Below, one piece after another: positions 1 through 6,959 of a stretch of DNA of 18,939 nucleotides (its first letter is position 1; each line of letters starts with the position of its first letter). This DNA is from Bacteroidales bacterium (GTDB lineage Bacteria > Bacteroidota > Bacteroidia > Bacteroidales > UBA3663): positions 1 through 18,939 of the forward strand of contig JAEDEY010000035.1 of the NCBI GenBank assembly GCA_016293065.1, in the 5' to 3' direction. A program made the translations under genes and the position numbers. Under the pieces are notes generated by a model that made no database searches, was not told the DNA's origin, and saw nothing but the letters and a program-made list of their open reading frames with translations.

Positions 1-921
1 CTTGTCGCAATCACAATCCTATCATTCTCAGTGGTCAATGCTCAGACCACTGAGCAATGGGAGAAGATGAAGGGTGACATCAACCTCTTCATCGCCAACG
101 ACCTCGGCCGCAACGGTTACTATGACCAGAAGCCAATAGCCGAACTGATGGGCGAGATGGCAGAAACCATCGGTCCTGAATGTATCATCGCTGCAGGCGA
201 TGTTCACCACTTCAATGGAGTCGCTTCGGTCGATGACCCTTTGTGGACCACCAACTTCGAACTGATCTACTCACATCCCGAACTGATGATCGACTGGCTT
301 CCTGTGCTCGGCAATCATGAATACCGAGGCAACACGCAGGCAGTGATGGTCTATAGCAAGAAGAGTCGTCGATGGGTCTCAGGAGAGCGTTATTACACGC
401 GGGTGTTTAACGACAAGAAAGCAGGAGTCGCTGTTCGAATAGTGATGCTCGACACTACGCCTCTTATCTCAAAATACCGTAAAGACAACGAGGAATATCC
501 TGATGCCTGTAAGCAGGATGTCAACCAACAGATAACGTGGCTCGATTCTGTTTTGTCGGTAGCAAAAGAGGAATGGGTGATAGTGATAGGTCATCACCCG
601 ATATATGCGCAGACTGCAAAATCGTCGTCGGAGCGTGATGATATGCAGAAACGACTTCTGCCTATTCTGCATCGCTATAATAATGTCGATATGTATATAT
701 GCGGACATATTCACAACTTCCAGCATATCAGAAAAGAGGGAGATGAGATTGACTATATTGTCAACTCTGCGGGTTCGCTTGCCCGACCTGTATCGTCTAT
801 TGAAGGTACACGGTTTTGTTCTCCTGAACCTGGCTTTTCGGTTGTGTCAGTTACAAAAAACAATCTCAAAGTGTATATGGTTGATAAATCTGGTACCAAT
901 ATATATACAACTATCCGTTAA
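1..921 (+). CDS. Secreted acid phosphatase-like metallophosphoesterase (5' partial)
   Basis: Open from the first base, so the real start lies outside the window; the GTG at 31 is an internal codon. The visible first 14 residues look like the end of a signal peptide (hydrophobic run, then VVNA|Q), so the protein is probably periplasmic or outer-membrane exported. The rest matches the calcineurin-like fold, closest in layout to tartrate-resistant (type 5) purple acid phosphatases. Motifs in order, numbering from base 1: NDLG (Asp34), GDVHH (Asp67), GNHEYRGN (Asn105, His106), YSKKSRRW, GHHPIYA (His198) and CGHIHNFQ (His236, His238). These supply the two-metal ligands for phosphomonoester hydrolysis. 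The odd point is His70 where purple acid phosphatases have the iron-binding Tyr of GDNFY. Substrate unknown. It converges on the sialidase gene across a terminator, so it is not in that operon. Family call is firm; the specific activity is inferred. Confidence 0.88.
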   Translation, partial: LVAITILSFSVVNAQTTEQWEKMKGDINLFIANDLGRNGYYDQKPIAELMGEMAETIGPECIIAAGDVHHFNGVASVDDPLWTTNFELIYSHPELMIDWLPVLGNHEYRGNTQAVMVYSKKSRRWVSGERYYTRVFNDKKAGVAVRIVMLDTTPLISKYRKDNEEYPDACKQDVNQQITWLDSVLSVAKEEWVIVIGHHPIYAQTAKSSSERDDMQKRLLPILHRYNNVDMYICGHIHNFQHIRKEGDEIDYIVNSAGSLARPVSSIEGTRFCSPEPGFSVVSVTKNNLKVYMVDKSGTNIYTTIR

Positions 922-967
922 GCTTTCATAAAACCCATAATACTTCTATGGTGTGTTGTTTATAAAT

Positions 968-1006
968 AAAAAAGAAGACCGCCGTGATGGCAGGCTTCTT
1001 TTTTTT
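968..1006. terminator. Bidirectional intrinsic terminator between convergent genes
   Basis: A hairpin with outer arms AAAAAAGAAG and CTTCTTTTTT, and an inner GCC/GGC stem closing a GTGAT loop (with two mismatches between). It ends in T8 on the + strand and a T6 run on the minus strand. It sits between the phosphatase stop (921) and the sialidase stop (1032), the expected place for a terminator serving both. Confidence 0.8.
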
Positions 1007-1031
1007 GTCTTTTGATAACCCGTTGTTCAAG

Positions 1032-2246
1032 TTATTTGATTGTATATCGTCCGTGTGTGATTTGTTCGATGCTCAGTTTCTCAAAACAAATGTCATACAA
1101 CCATTGTCCTGCAATATTAGCTCTTTCATAAAGAAAGGCAATTTGCTTATCGGCAGTCATACAGAAAGTAGAATAGGCAGAGCCATCGGGTGTAATCTCG
1201 AAACGTTCCCATCCCTCGCCGAAATTCTCAGGAGTAATACTCTTGCAGTCAACCAAAAGAGGCAACGGCTTGTAGTAGATTGAGACATGAGTGCGCTTTG
1301 GCCCATAAGGTACCGACTGGAGATATAGCCATACTTCTTTATTCGTCTGAGTGTCAATAGCCAATAAGCCCATTATCTCTCCGTTGCAAGCATTCTGTTG
1401 GCAGATAATATCCTTTGCTATGACAGGGTTCTCCCAGTGTCCTGAAGTATAAGTCTTGTCGTCGAAACGGAAGATATTGAACCAACGTCCCTTAGTGCGG
1501 CTGCTGATGATAACAGACCCGTCAGGAAGTTCCTCTGTCTTTGGCTCATCGCCATTTGGACAACAAGATTCGGTCGTGCCAAGGAGTGACCAGTTCTCAC
1601 CGAAGTCGTCGGAATATATAACAGCATTGCCATATCCTATCGATATAAGAGAGCAGTAGAGGCGATAGTACTTGCCTTTCTTGACATAACGGCTCTGGTG
1701 TATCTTGCCTGAGCCGATGAAGAGACATTTGAGCTGAGGCACGAGACTATATATCTTGTGAGTGATGTTCTCTCCTTTGCTCCAAGTATTGCCGTTGTTG
1801 GTTCCATAGAAACGATAGACTTGCTGGAACCCCTGTTGGAACACTGTGCGTCCAGTACTGTCACCAACGCAAAGAGCTATCTGTCGGTCGCTGTCAACGT
1901 CGGAAGCAATAGCAGCATCGCCAAAGCCATAGATACGACCATTGTAAATATCTTCGCGGCAGTCGGCCAGATACTGTTCTTGCGTCCATGTCTTGCCGTT
2001 GTCATGACTCAGTCGATACATGATGTCGATAGGCATGGAATAGCCTGCGTCATTGCCATGATGGTTTCGGTTGTCGGCTACGGCAATGAGAGTACCATCG
2101 GCTGTACATGTAATCGCAGGAATGCGATATATTGTTTCCGATGGCTTGGTGATATAGAGTTTTTGTTCGAGTCTCTGTGCTATTGCTGGCATCCAGAGAG
2201 AGGCGACCAATAAGGTCAGAAGTCCACATATGATATTTCGTTTCAT
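1032..2246 (-). CDS. nanH: Exo-alpha-sialidase (neuraminidase), catalytic domain only
   Basis: A 404-aa secreted GH33-type sialidase that releases terminal sialic acid from glycoconjugates. A signal peptide covers about residues 1-23 (cleavage after AIA). The catalytic set of the family is visible: YRIP with Arg41, candidate acid/base Asp66, Glu239 in ELPDG, Arg250, Arg318 and the nucleophile-region Tyr358 in SAYST. Asp boxes occur at 80-87 (SHDNGKTW) and 212-219 (SDDFGENW), with a degenerate one at 148-155 (GTNNGNTW). Many Bacteroidota NanH proteins are longer (about 540 aa) because of an N-terminal carbohydrate-binding module; this one begins almost directly at the propeller. It starts 21 nt after the esterase gene stops, so the two are probably one transcript, esterase first. 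Sialic-acid linkage preference cannot be read from the sequence. Confidence 0.92.
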   Translation of the reverse strand: MKRNIICGLLTLLVASLWMPAIAQRLEQKLYITKPSETIYRIPAITCTADGTLIAVADNRNHHGNDAGYSMPIDIMYRLSHDNGKTWTQEQYLADCREDIYNGRIYGFGDAAIASDVDSDRQIALCVGDSTGRTVFQQGFQQVYRFYGTNNGNTWSKGENITHKIYSLVPQLKCLFIGSGKIHQSRYVKKGKYYRLYCSLISIGYGNAVIYSDDFGENWSLLGTTESCCPNGDEPKTEELPDGSVIISSRTKGRWFNIFRFDDKTYTSGHWENPVIAKDIICQQNACNGEIMGLLAIDTQTNKEVWLYLQSVPYGPKRTHVSIYYKPLPLLVDCKSITPENFGEGWERFEITPDGSAYSTFCMTADKQIAFLYERANIAGQWLYDICFEKLSIEQITHGRYTIK

Positions 2247-2267
2247 GAACTTTTGGAAAATATCTCT

Positions 2268-4382
2268 TTATCTTTCTTTACTATAATCTTTACTCATAAA
2301 AGTTGAAGCAGGAAGACCTGCTGCATTGACCAGATTAGCATCAGTAAACGGTTGCCATCCATAACGGACTGCCACAGGAGCAGTCACCTTGTCGGACTTA
2401 ACCTCGATAGTTGATGTCTCATTTATCACCTTTGCCTCGGCAGGATAGAACAAACCGTCGTCGCCTGCAAGTTCGAAAGTGCGGATTGCCTTACCGTCAG
2501 AGGTGGTCATACCTTCGGCATAGTCGAATGATACAATAGCGAGGTCGTTGTTGAACACAACATCATTGAACAGAGGTCCGGATGGCACCACATCAGTCAT
2601 GCCGTATGTCTTGTTGAGAGCCCATGCCGCCAGTCGCTGACCTATCTCGCGCTTACGCCGAGGATGAACATCTGCCTTGTTGCCGATATCGCTGCATACT
2701 GCCATGCCGACATTTGTCAACTGTCCAAGGAGCAACCTTTGGCTATCGCGGAACCCGTGCCATGACGGACGTTTGTGACTCGACAGCTGAGTATAGTAGA
2801 ATGGCATCTCAGGCTGATCCCAATATTGACGCCAACCATTGACCAAGAGTTTGAACAATCGTTCATGTGCATCCTTATTGTGGGCATTCGACTCCCCCTG
2901 ATACCATATTACTCCCTTGATGGCATAGTGTTCCAGTGGCAGTATTCCTGCTTCAAACATGTAGCAAGGATGGTATGGGTGACGTTGCAAGGATTGATCG
3001 GCAAGCTTGATGTTTTCCATAGCCCGAACTTTCACCCACGGCTGGATAAAATCGTTGTCATTCCATCTATACATCACTGAAGGGAACCCATATTCAAGAG
3101 AATGGCGATCGACCCAAGACTCAGTACCTGTGCCTCCCACAGCATTGCATATCAACCCGATAGGTATGTCGAGCTTCTGTTGCAGAATTTTTCCGAAATA
3201 ATAACCAACGGCAGAGAAACCCTTTACCGTCTCGCTGCTACATTCCTTCCATCCCTCGGTCGTCAAATACTGAAGCTGGTTGACCGAATCGAGAGCTGAC
3301 TTGCTCCATGACAGATTGTCAGTAGGCCATCGTGCTTCCATGTTCAACAGGCGAATATGGGCATTATTAGCTTTCGGAATATCGGTCATTGACGTTTCTG
3401 TAAGGGCAAGTTTGAACTCCATGTTGCTTTGCCCAGAACAAAGCCAGACATCACCAGCAAGCACATTATGATATACAAGCCGTTGTTTATCGGTCGAAAC
3501 TTCAAGAGTGTAAGGACCACCAGCAGGCAGAGCGTCTATCCTGACACTCCACTTGCCGTTGTCGGCGCAGGTCGTCGTCTGGATTTGTCCTGCCACCTTG
3601 ACTATCACTATATCACCTGTGTTGGCTGTTCCTGAAATAGTCAGTTCTCGCCCATATTGCATCATCATATTGTCACTATAGACGAGAGGCATTTTGAGTC
3701 CACCGTAGTCGCCTGTAATAGTACTATAGACAATGTCGGCAATGATCTGTGCCCCTTCAGCATTAGGATGAACAGCGTCGGGGAAGAGGTCGGGTCGCTT
3801 ATACAAAGGCTCGAAAAGATCGAACAGCTGAACATCGGCTCCTCTGGCTACTTTCTCGATGTCTTCGTTGACTTCGTCATGCCAATCGCGCGTGCCGCTT
3901 TCGAAACGAGGGTGCAAAATGGTAATAGGAGTCAGTCGTGCAATCAGCACACGGCATTTTGGATTGATCATTCTGAAAGTGTCGATCAATGCCCTATAGT
4001 CTGAGATAAACTCATCGCGATAGTTTGGCCAGTTGCGAGGATCAGTGTCGTTTATACCAAGATGAATCACGACAATATCGGCTGCAAAAGCCTTGGCATT
4101 GGCATATTCCTTCTGCTGTATATATGGACGATGGCCTTTGCGTAGGAGAGTGGCTCCAGGTCTGCCAAAATTGCGAACGTCGTAATCGTTACCTAACATC
4201 TCCTGCAAGCGCGCTGGATAAGACTCTGTTTCACGGTTGGCAAGTCCAGAACCATAAGTGATGCTATTGCCTACACAAGCCACCTTGATAGGCAGACTCG
4301 CTTTGAGATTCTCCACTCCAGCGCAAGAGAGAGTGAAGAAATAAGAAAAAAACAAAAGTATGATAAAAAAACGGCGAGTCAT
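2268..4382 (-). CDS. nanS: Two-domain sialate O-acetylesterase (SGNH/GDSL + SASA)
   Basis: From the ATG at 4382 the protein has 704 residues, with a signal sequence at about 1-20. An SGNH/GDSL esterase domain follows: nucleophile Ser40 in GNSITYG, Gly73 in GRPGAT, Asn111 in GIND, and Asp202/His205 in DAVHPN. A linker leads to a second esterase domain of the SASA (sialate O-acetylesterase) family: Ser316 in CSGQSNM, NAVGGTGTESW, WYQGESN and Asp571/His573 in DVHP. Such two-headed enzymes, for example Tannerella NanS, remove O-acetyl groups that block sialidases. The sialidase gene 21 nt downstream fits this job exactly. An in-frame TTG at 4412 would add 10 residues, but it overlaps the last base of a candidate -7 box (4410-4417), so ATG is preferred. 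A lipoprotein cleavage at SC is possible but the lipobox (TLSC) is poor. Confidence 0.92.
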   Translation of the reverse strand: MTRRFFIILLFFSYFFTLSCAGVENLKASLPIKVACVGNSITYGSGLANRETESYPARLQEMLGNDYDVRNFGRPGATLLRKGHRPYIQQKEYANAKAFAADIVVIHLGINDTDPRNWPNYRDEFISDYRALIDTFRMINPKCRVLIARLTPITILHPRFESGTRDWHDEVNEDIEKVARGADVQLFDLFEPLYKRPDLFPDAVHPNAEGAQIIADIVYSTITGDYGGLKMPLVYSDNMMMQYGRELTISGTANTGDIVIVKVAGQIQTTTCADNGKWSVRIDALPAGGPYTLEVSTDKQRLVYHNVLAGDVWLCSGQSNMEFKLALTETSMTDIPKANNAHIRLLNMEARWPTDNLSWSKSALDSVNQLQYLTTEGWKECSSETVKGFSAVGYYFGKILQQKLDIPIGLICNAVGGTGTESWVDRHSLEYGFPSVMYRWNDNDFIQPWVKVRAMENIKLADQSLQRHPYHPCYMFEAGILPLEHYAIKGVIWYQGESNAHNKDAHERLFKLLVNGWRQYWDQPEMPFYYTQLSSHKRPSWHGFRDSQRLLLGQLTNVGMAVCSDIGNKADVHPRRKREIGQRLAAWALNKTYGMTDVVPSGPLFNDVVFNNDLAIVSFDYAEGMTTSDGKAIRTFELAGDDGLFYPAEAKVINETSTIEVKSDKVTAPVAVRYGWQPFTDANLVNAAGLPASTFMSKDYSKER

Positions 4383-4405
4383 GGATTTTCTATAAGAGTA
4401 TTTAT

Positions 4406-4433
4406 TTTGCAAAGTTATTCAATTCTTTGCAAA
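4406..4433 (-). promoter_or_regulatory. Candidate nanS promoter with paired TTTGCAAA palindromes
   Basis: Reading the minus strand, TAACTTTG (4417-4410) fits the Bacteroidota -7 element TAnnTTTG and would start transcription near 4403, about 20 nt before the ATG at 4382. No TTTG lies at the usual 19-20 base distance, so the -33 part is weak. Two identical palindromes, TTTGCAAA, lie at 4406-4413 and 4426-4433, exactly 20 bp apart. One overlaps the -7 box, as an operator might. Confidence 0.4.
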
Positions 4434-4556
4434 TTGCCATATATCAGGAGATAAATAGAGGTGGTGGTAAGTGTTTATTATTTTATATTGCAACGTATGT
4501 GTTACAACGATTTGGATGTTTGTATTAATTAATCAGCAACTTATGGATACTGATTT

Positions 4557-4598
4557 AACGACAGAAGCACACTCTGTTTTGAGCGTGCTTCTGTCGTT
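4557..4598. terminator. Strong hairpin downstream of mdh
   Basis: A 14-bp perfect inverted repeat (AACGACAGAAGCAC and its complement), with three more pairs after one mismatch and a TGTTTT loop. It lies 31 nt past the mdh stop. It lacks a convincing U-tract on either strand, so it may be a terminator, a 3'-end stabilising structure, or both. Confidence 0.6.
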
Positions 4599-4628
4599 AT
4601 TGAATAATAAAAGTAAATTGATGTGTAA

Positions 4629-5621
4629 TTAGAGATTTGGATTCTCGGTAGCCCAGTCAGAAACAGCAGGGATGATACCGAGGCTAATGATCTCGTCGCG
4701 CATCTTTTGGAGGTGCTCGTAAGAAGCCTGGAGAGCAGCCATCTCTTCAGCTGTTCCTTCTGGAGCAGTGAAGTGAACGCCATCCTTGTCGATAACTGTA
4801 GGCATAGCCATCATTACGTTCTTGAAACCGCACTTGTCGCAGTTGACATAGCAGCCAGCAGGCCAAGTGAAAGGCTCACCGCCCATTGCGCCTTCAATCA
4901 TCTTCACTGCCTGATAAGCAGGGCTCTGGAATGATGAACGGCCACGGAGCTTGATGATGTTTGAACCACCCTGAGTAGTCATGTGCTTAATCTCTGCCCA
5001 ACGCTCGTCAGAAAGAGGAAGCTCAGAAAGAGGCTTGCCATCGATCAAAGCCTTAGAAGCGAATACAGCCATCTGCTCACCATGACCACCATAAGTATAT
5101 GCATTAGTCACCTTGTCCTGCTGTACACCGAATTCCTGAGCAAGCTGCTGCTGGAGACGAGTAGAGTCGAGGGCTGCAAGTGAAGTGAGCTGGTTTGGCT
5201 TAAGACCAGAGTGGATGAGTGCTGTGAGTGCAGTAACGTCAGCTGGGTTGAAGATTACGACAACGTGCTTAACGTCTGGACAGTACTTCTTAATATTCTC
5301 GCCAAATTCAGCAGCGATCTGGCAGTTGCCCTTGAGAAGATCCTCACGGGTCATACCCTCCTTGCGAGGAGCACCACCAGAAGAAATAATATACTTAGCG
5401 CCAGTGAAAGCCTCTGCAGGATCTACAGTGTATGAGAGGTTTGCACCTGGGAATGCGCAATGGCACATTTCGTCGTAAACACCATGAACACCTGGTTCAT
5501 AGATATCGTAAAGACAGATGTTTGGTGTGAGACCAAGCATAAGTACAGACTGAACCATGTTTGAGCCGATCATACCGCCGGCACCAACAATGACAAGTTT
5601 CTCGTTAGTTAAAAAAGCCAT
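4629..5621 (-). CDS. mdh: Malate dehydrogenase (NAD-dependent, LDH/MDH superfamily)
   Basis: A 330-aa cytosolic enzyme interconverting malate and oxaloacetate with NAD(H); in Bacteroidota it serves the reductive branch to succinate. The N-terminal Rossmann motif GAGGMIGSN spans 13-21, and Asp39 at the end of the second strand favours NAD over NADP. The mobile-loop arginines are Arg86 and Arg92 (GGAPRKEGMTRED), with Asn125 in FNPAD, Arg155 in DSTRLQ and catalytic His180 in GGHGEQ. All expected active-site residues are present. It has its own upstream promoter candidate and a strong 3' hairpin, so it is probably monocistronic. The ATG at 5621 leads directly into the first beta strand and is the only sensible start. 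Confidence 0.96.
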   Translation of the reverse strand: MAFLTNEKLVIVGAGGMIGSNMVQSVLMLGLTPNICLYDIYEPGVHGVYDEMCHCAFPGANLSYTVDPAEAFTGAKYIISSGGAPRKEGMTREDLLKGNCQIAAEFGENIKKYCPDVKHVVVIFNPADVTALTALIHSGLKPNQLTSLAALDSTRLQQQLAQEFGVQQDKVTNAYTYGGHGEQMAVFASKALIDGKPLSELPLSDERWAEIKHMTTQGGSNIIKLRGRSSFQSPAYQAVKMIEGAMGGEPFTWPAGCYVNCDKCGFKNVMMAMPTVIDKDGVHFTAPEGTAEEMAALQASYEHLQKMRDEIISLGIIPAVSDWATENPNL

Positions 5622-5713
5622 GTTCGGAAAAAATTTATAAGTTAGTTTTGTTTTGTAAAAGCTTCTTGTCTGCCCAACTCTGACTCTTTTTGGATGATGA
5701 GCATGGGTCGATG

Positions 5714-5743
5714 CAAAGATACCAATTATTTTTAATAAACAAG
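5714..5743 (-). promoter_or_regulatory. Candidate mdh promoter
   Basis: On the minus strand TATCTTTG (5721-5714) is a perfect -7 element, with a relaxed -33 element CTTG (5743-5740) 18 bases upstream. The predicted transcript start near 5707 leaves a leader of about 85 nt. Confidence 0.5.
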
Positions 5744-5765
5744 ATATATTTGTTACTTTTGTTCA

Positions 5766-5785
5766 TAAAAAGATAATTATCTTAT
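5766..5785 (-). terminator. Weak AT-rich palindrome, possible terminator of the alaS-DUF1573 unit
   Basis: The perfect 14-bp palindrome AAGATAATTATCTT (5770-5783) is followed on the minus strand by a T run. It lies about 55 nt after the DUF1573 stop and before the mdh promoter. The stem is short and AT-only, so a protein-binding site is an alternative. Confidence 0.35.
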
Positions 5786-5838
5786 TTATCAGCGTGGTGT
5801 TGACATGTTTGTGTGCCATAGAAGAGCCTGTGAGGAAC

Positions 5839-6918
5839 TTATTTGTCGGCATCCATGTTGACAATGACACGCGGATTATTGGGATCATTGCAGATGATTG
5901 TGATATGATGGCTGATGGCAGACATCTTGCATTCTGCAGGAACGAACGTTACCTCAAGGGTCGCTGTTGAGCCAGGCTTGATTGTCATGCTGCTTAGCTT
6001 GGTCACGAAGACTTTACCCATGTCGTTCATGATCTTGCGAATCTGCATCTTCGTTTTGCCGTGGTTCTTGATGGTGATGCTCTTGGTCACAGGTGTATTG
6101 CACGTGCCGAAGTCGATCTTTCGTGACTCGACTTCAATGACAGGAGCATTGTCGCGGTCTCGTCGGCTCATCTCAGAAAAGTCTTCAAGGATGTCGGCTG
6201 TGATAGTGATGCGATTGTCCTTCATCTTTGTCTCCTTGCCTTTGGCGAAGATTTCGAAGTTGTCACGTTGCATACCCCAGTCCTTGACCTTTTCGGTGAT
6301 ATATGTTATGAGTACCTTACCTTCTTTTTTCGGCTCGATTATTTCAGGTTCACATTCAATATAAAGATGCTTGGGAACATTGCGGAACGAGAGTTGCACA
6401 GGATCATTGCCCTCGTTATAGACCTGCAAAGTGCGAGTGCGGTTGGCCTTGTTTGGATAGACGTCAAAGAAATTGATGGCACGCGACTTGATGCGGAGGT
6501 CTCCTCCTATCTGATAGGTATAGTTGTCTTCGACAGTTCGGCTACTAAGCACATTGCCAGTGATAGTGACCTGTGACACGTGATTGGGCTTACTGTTGTC
6601 ATAGATTCTTACCGACTTGGTGAACGGTCCAGGACGGCCTTTCGCATGATAGGTTACCTTGATGATACCCTTCTGTCCAGGCCTGATCGGCTCTTTCTGA
6701 AACTCAGGAACGGTGCATCCGCAGCTCGATGCAGCACGAAGAAGAAGGAGCGGCGAGTCGCCAGTATTGGTGACTACAAATTCGCATGATACGTCGCCAT
6801 CTTCTTCTTTGATAGTGCCGAAATCGTGACTTTTCTTATCGAATGTTATTCCTGCATCTGCTAACGCTGAGCCGCAGAACAGGAACAACAATATGAGGAC
6901 TGAAAGGAATCTTTGCAT
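5839..6918 (-). CDS. DUF1573 periplasmic protein, two Ig-like domains
   Basis: From ATG 6918 the protein has 359 aa, starting MQRFLSV with a clear signal peptide (hydrophobic core, cleavage near SALA|DA). The DUF1573 pattern appears at about residues 24-125: an FDFG-like strand (SHDFGTI), TNTGDSPL, the signature SSCGCT and RPGQKG. A second copy lies near the C-terminus (KIDFGTC, IKNHGKTKM, IKPGSTA) without the CGC cysteines. These beta-sandwich proteins are common and mostly uncharacterised in Bacteroidota; no catalytic residues are apparent, and a binding or envelope role is only inferred. A GTG at 6942 would add 8 residues that do not improve the signal peptide. The gene starts 41 nt after the alaS stop on the same strand, so read-through from alaS is likely. 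Confidence 0.85.
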   Translation of the reverse strand: MQRFLSVLILLFLFCGSALADAGITFDKKSHDFGTIKEEDGDVSCEFVVTNTGDSPLLLLRAASSCGCTVPEFQKEPIRPGQKGIIKVTYHAKGRPGPFTKSVRIYDNSKPNHVSQVTITGNVLSSRTVEDNYTYQIGGDLRIKSRAINFFDVYPNKANRTRTLQVYNEGNDPVQLSFRNVPKHLYIECEPEIIEPKKEGKVLITYITEKVKDWGMQRDNFEIFAKGKETKMKDNRITITADILEDFSEMSRRDRDNAPVIEVESRKIDFGTCNTPVTKSITIKNHGKTKMQIRKIMNDMGKVFVTKLSSMTIKPGSTATLEVTFVPAECKMSAISHHITIICNDPNNPRVIVNMDADK

Positions 6919-6959
6919 TAGATTATTATTTACTATTGACACTCACAATTATTTCAAAA

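Noticed and set aside
31..33. GTG at base 31 as the start of the phosphatase
   Set aside because: The frame is open to base 1 and encodes a hydrophobic signal-peptide core before this codon, so the true start is outside the window.
4383..4412. Upstream TTG start for the sialate esterase
   Set aside because: The TTG overlaps the last base of a TAACTTTG -7 box, so it would lie upstream of the transcript start; the ATG at 4382 leads directly into the signal peptide.
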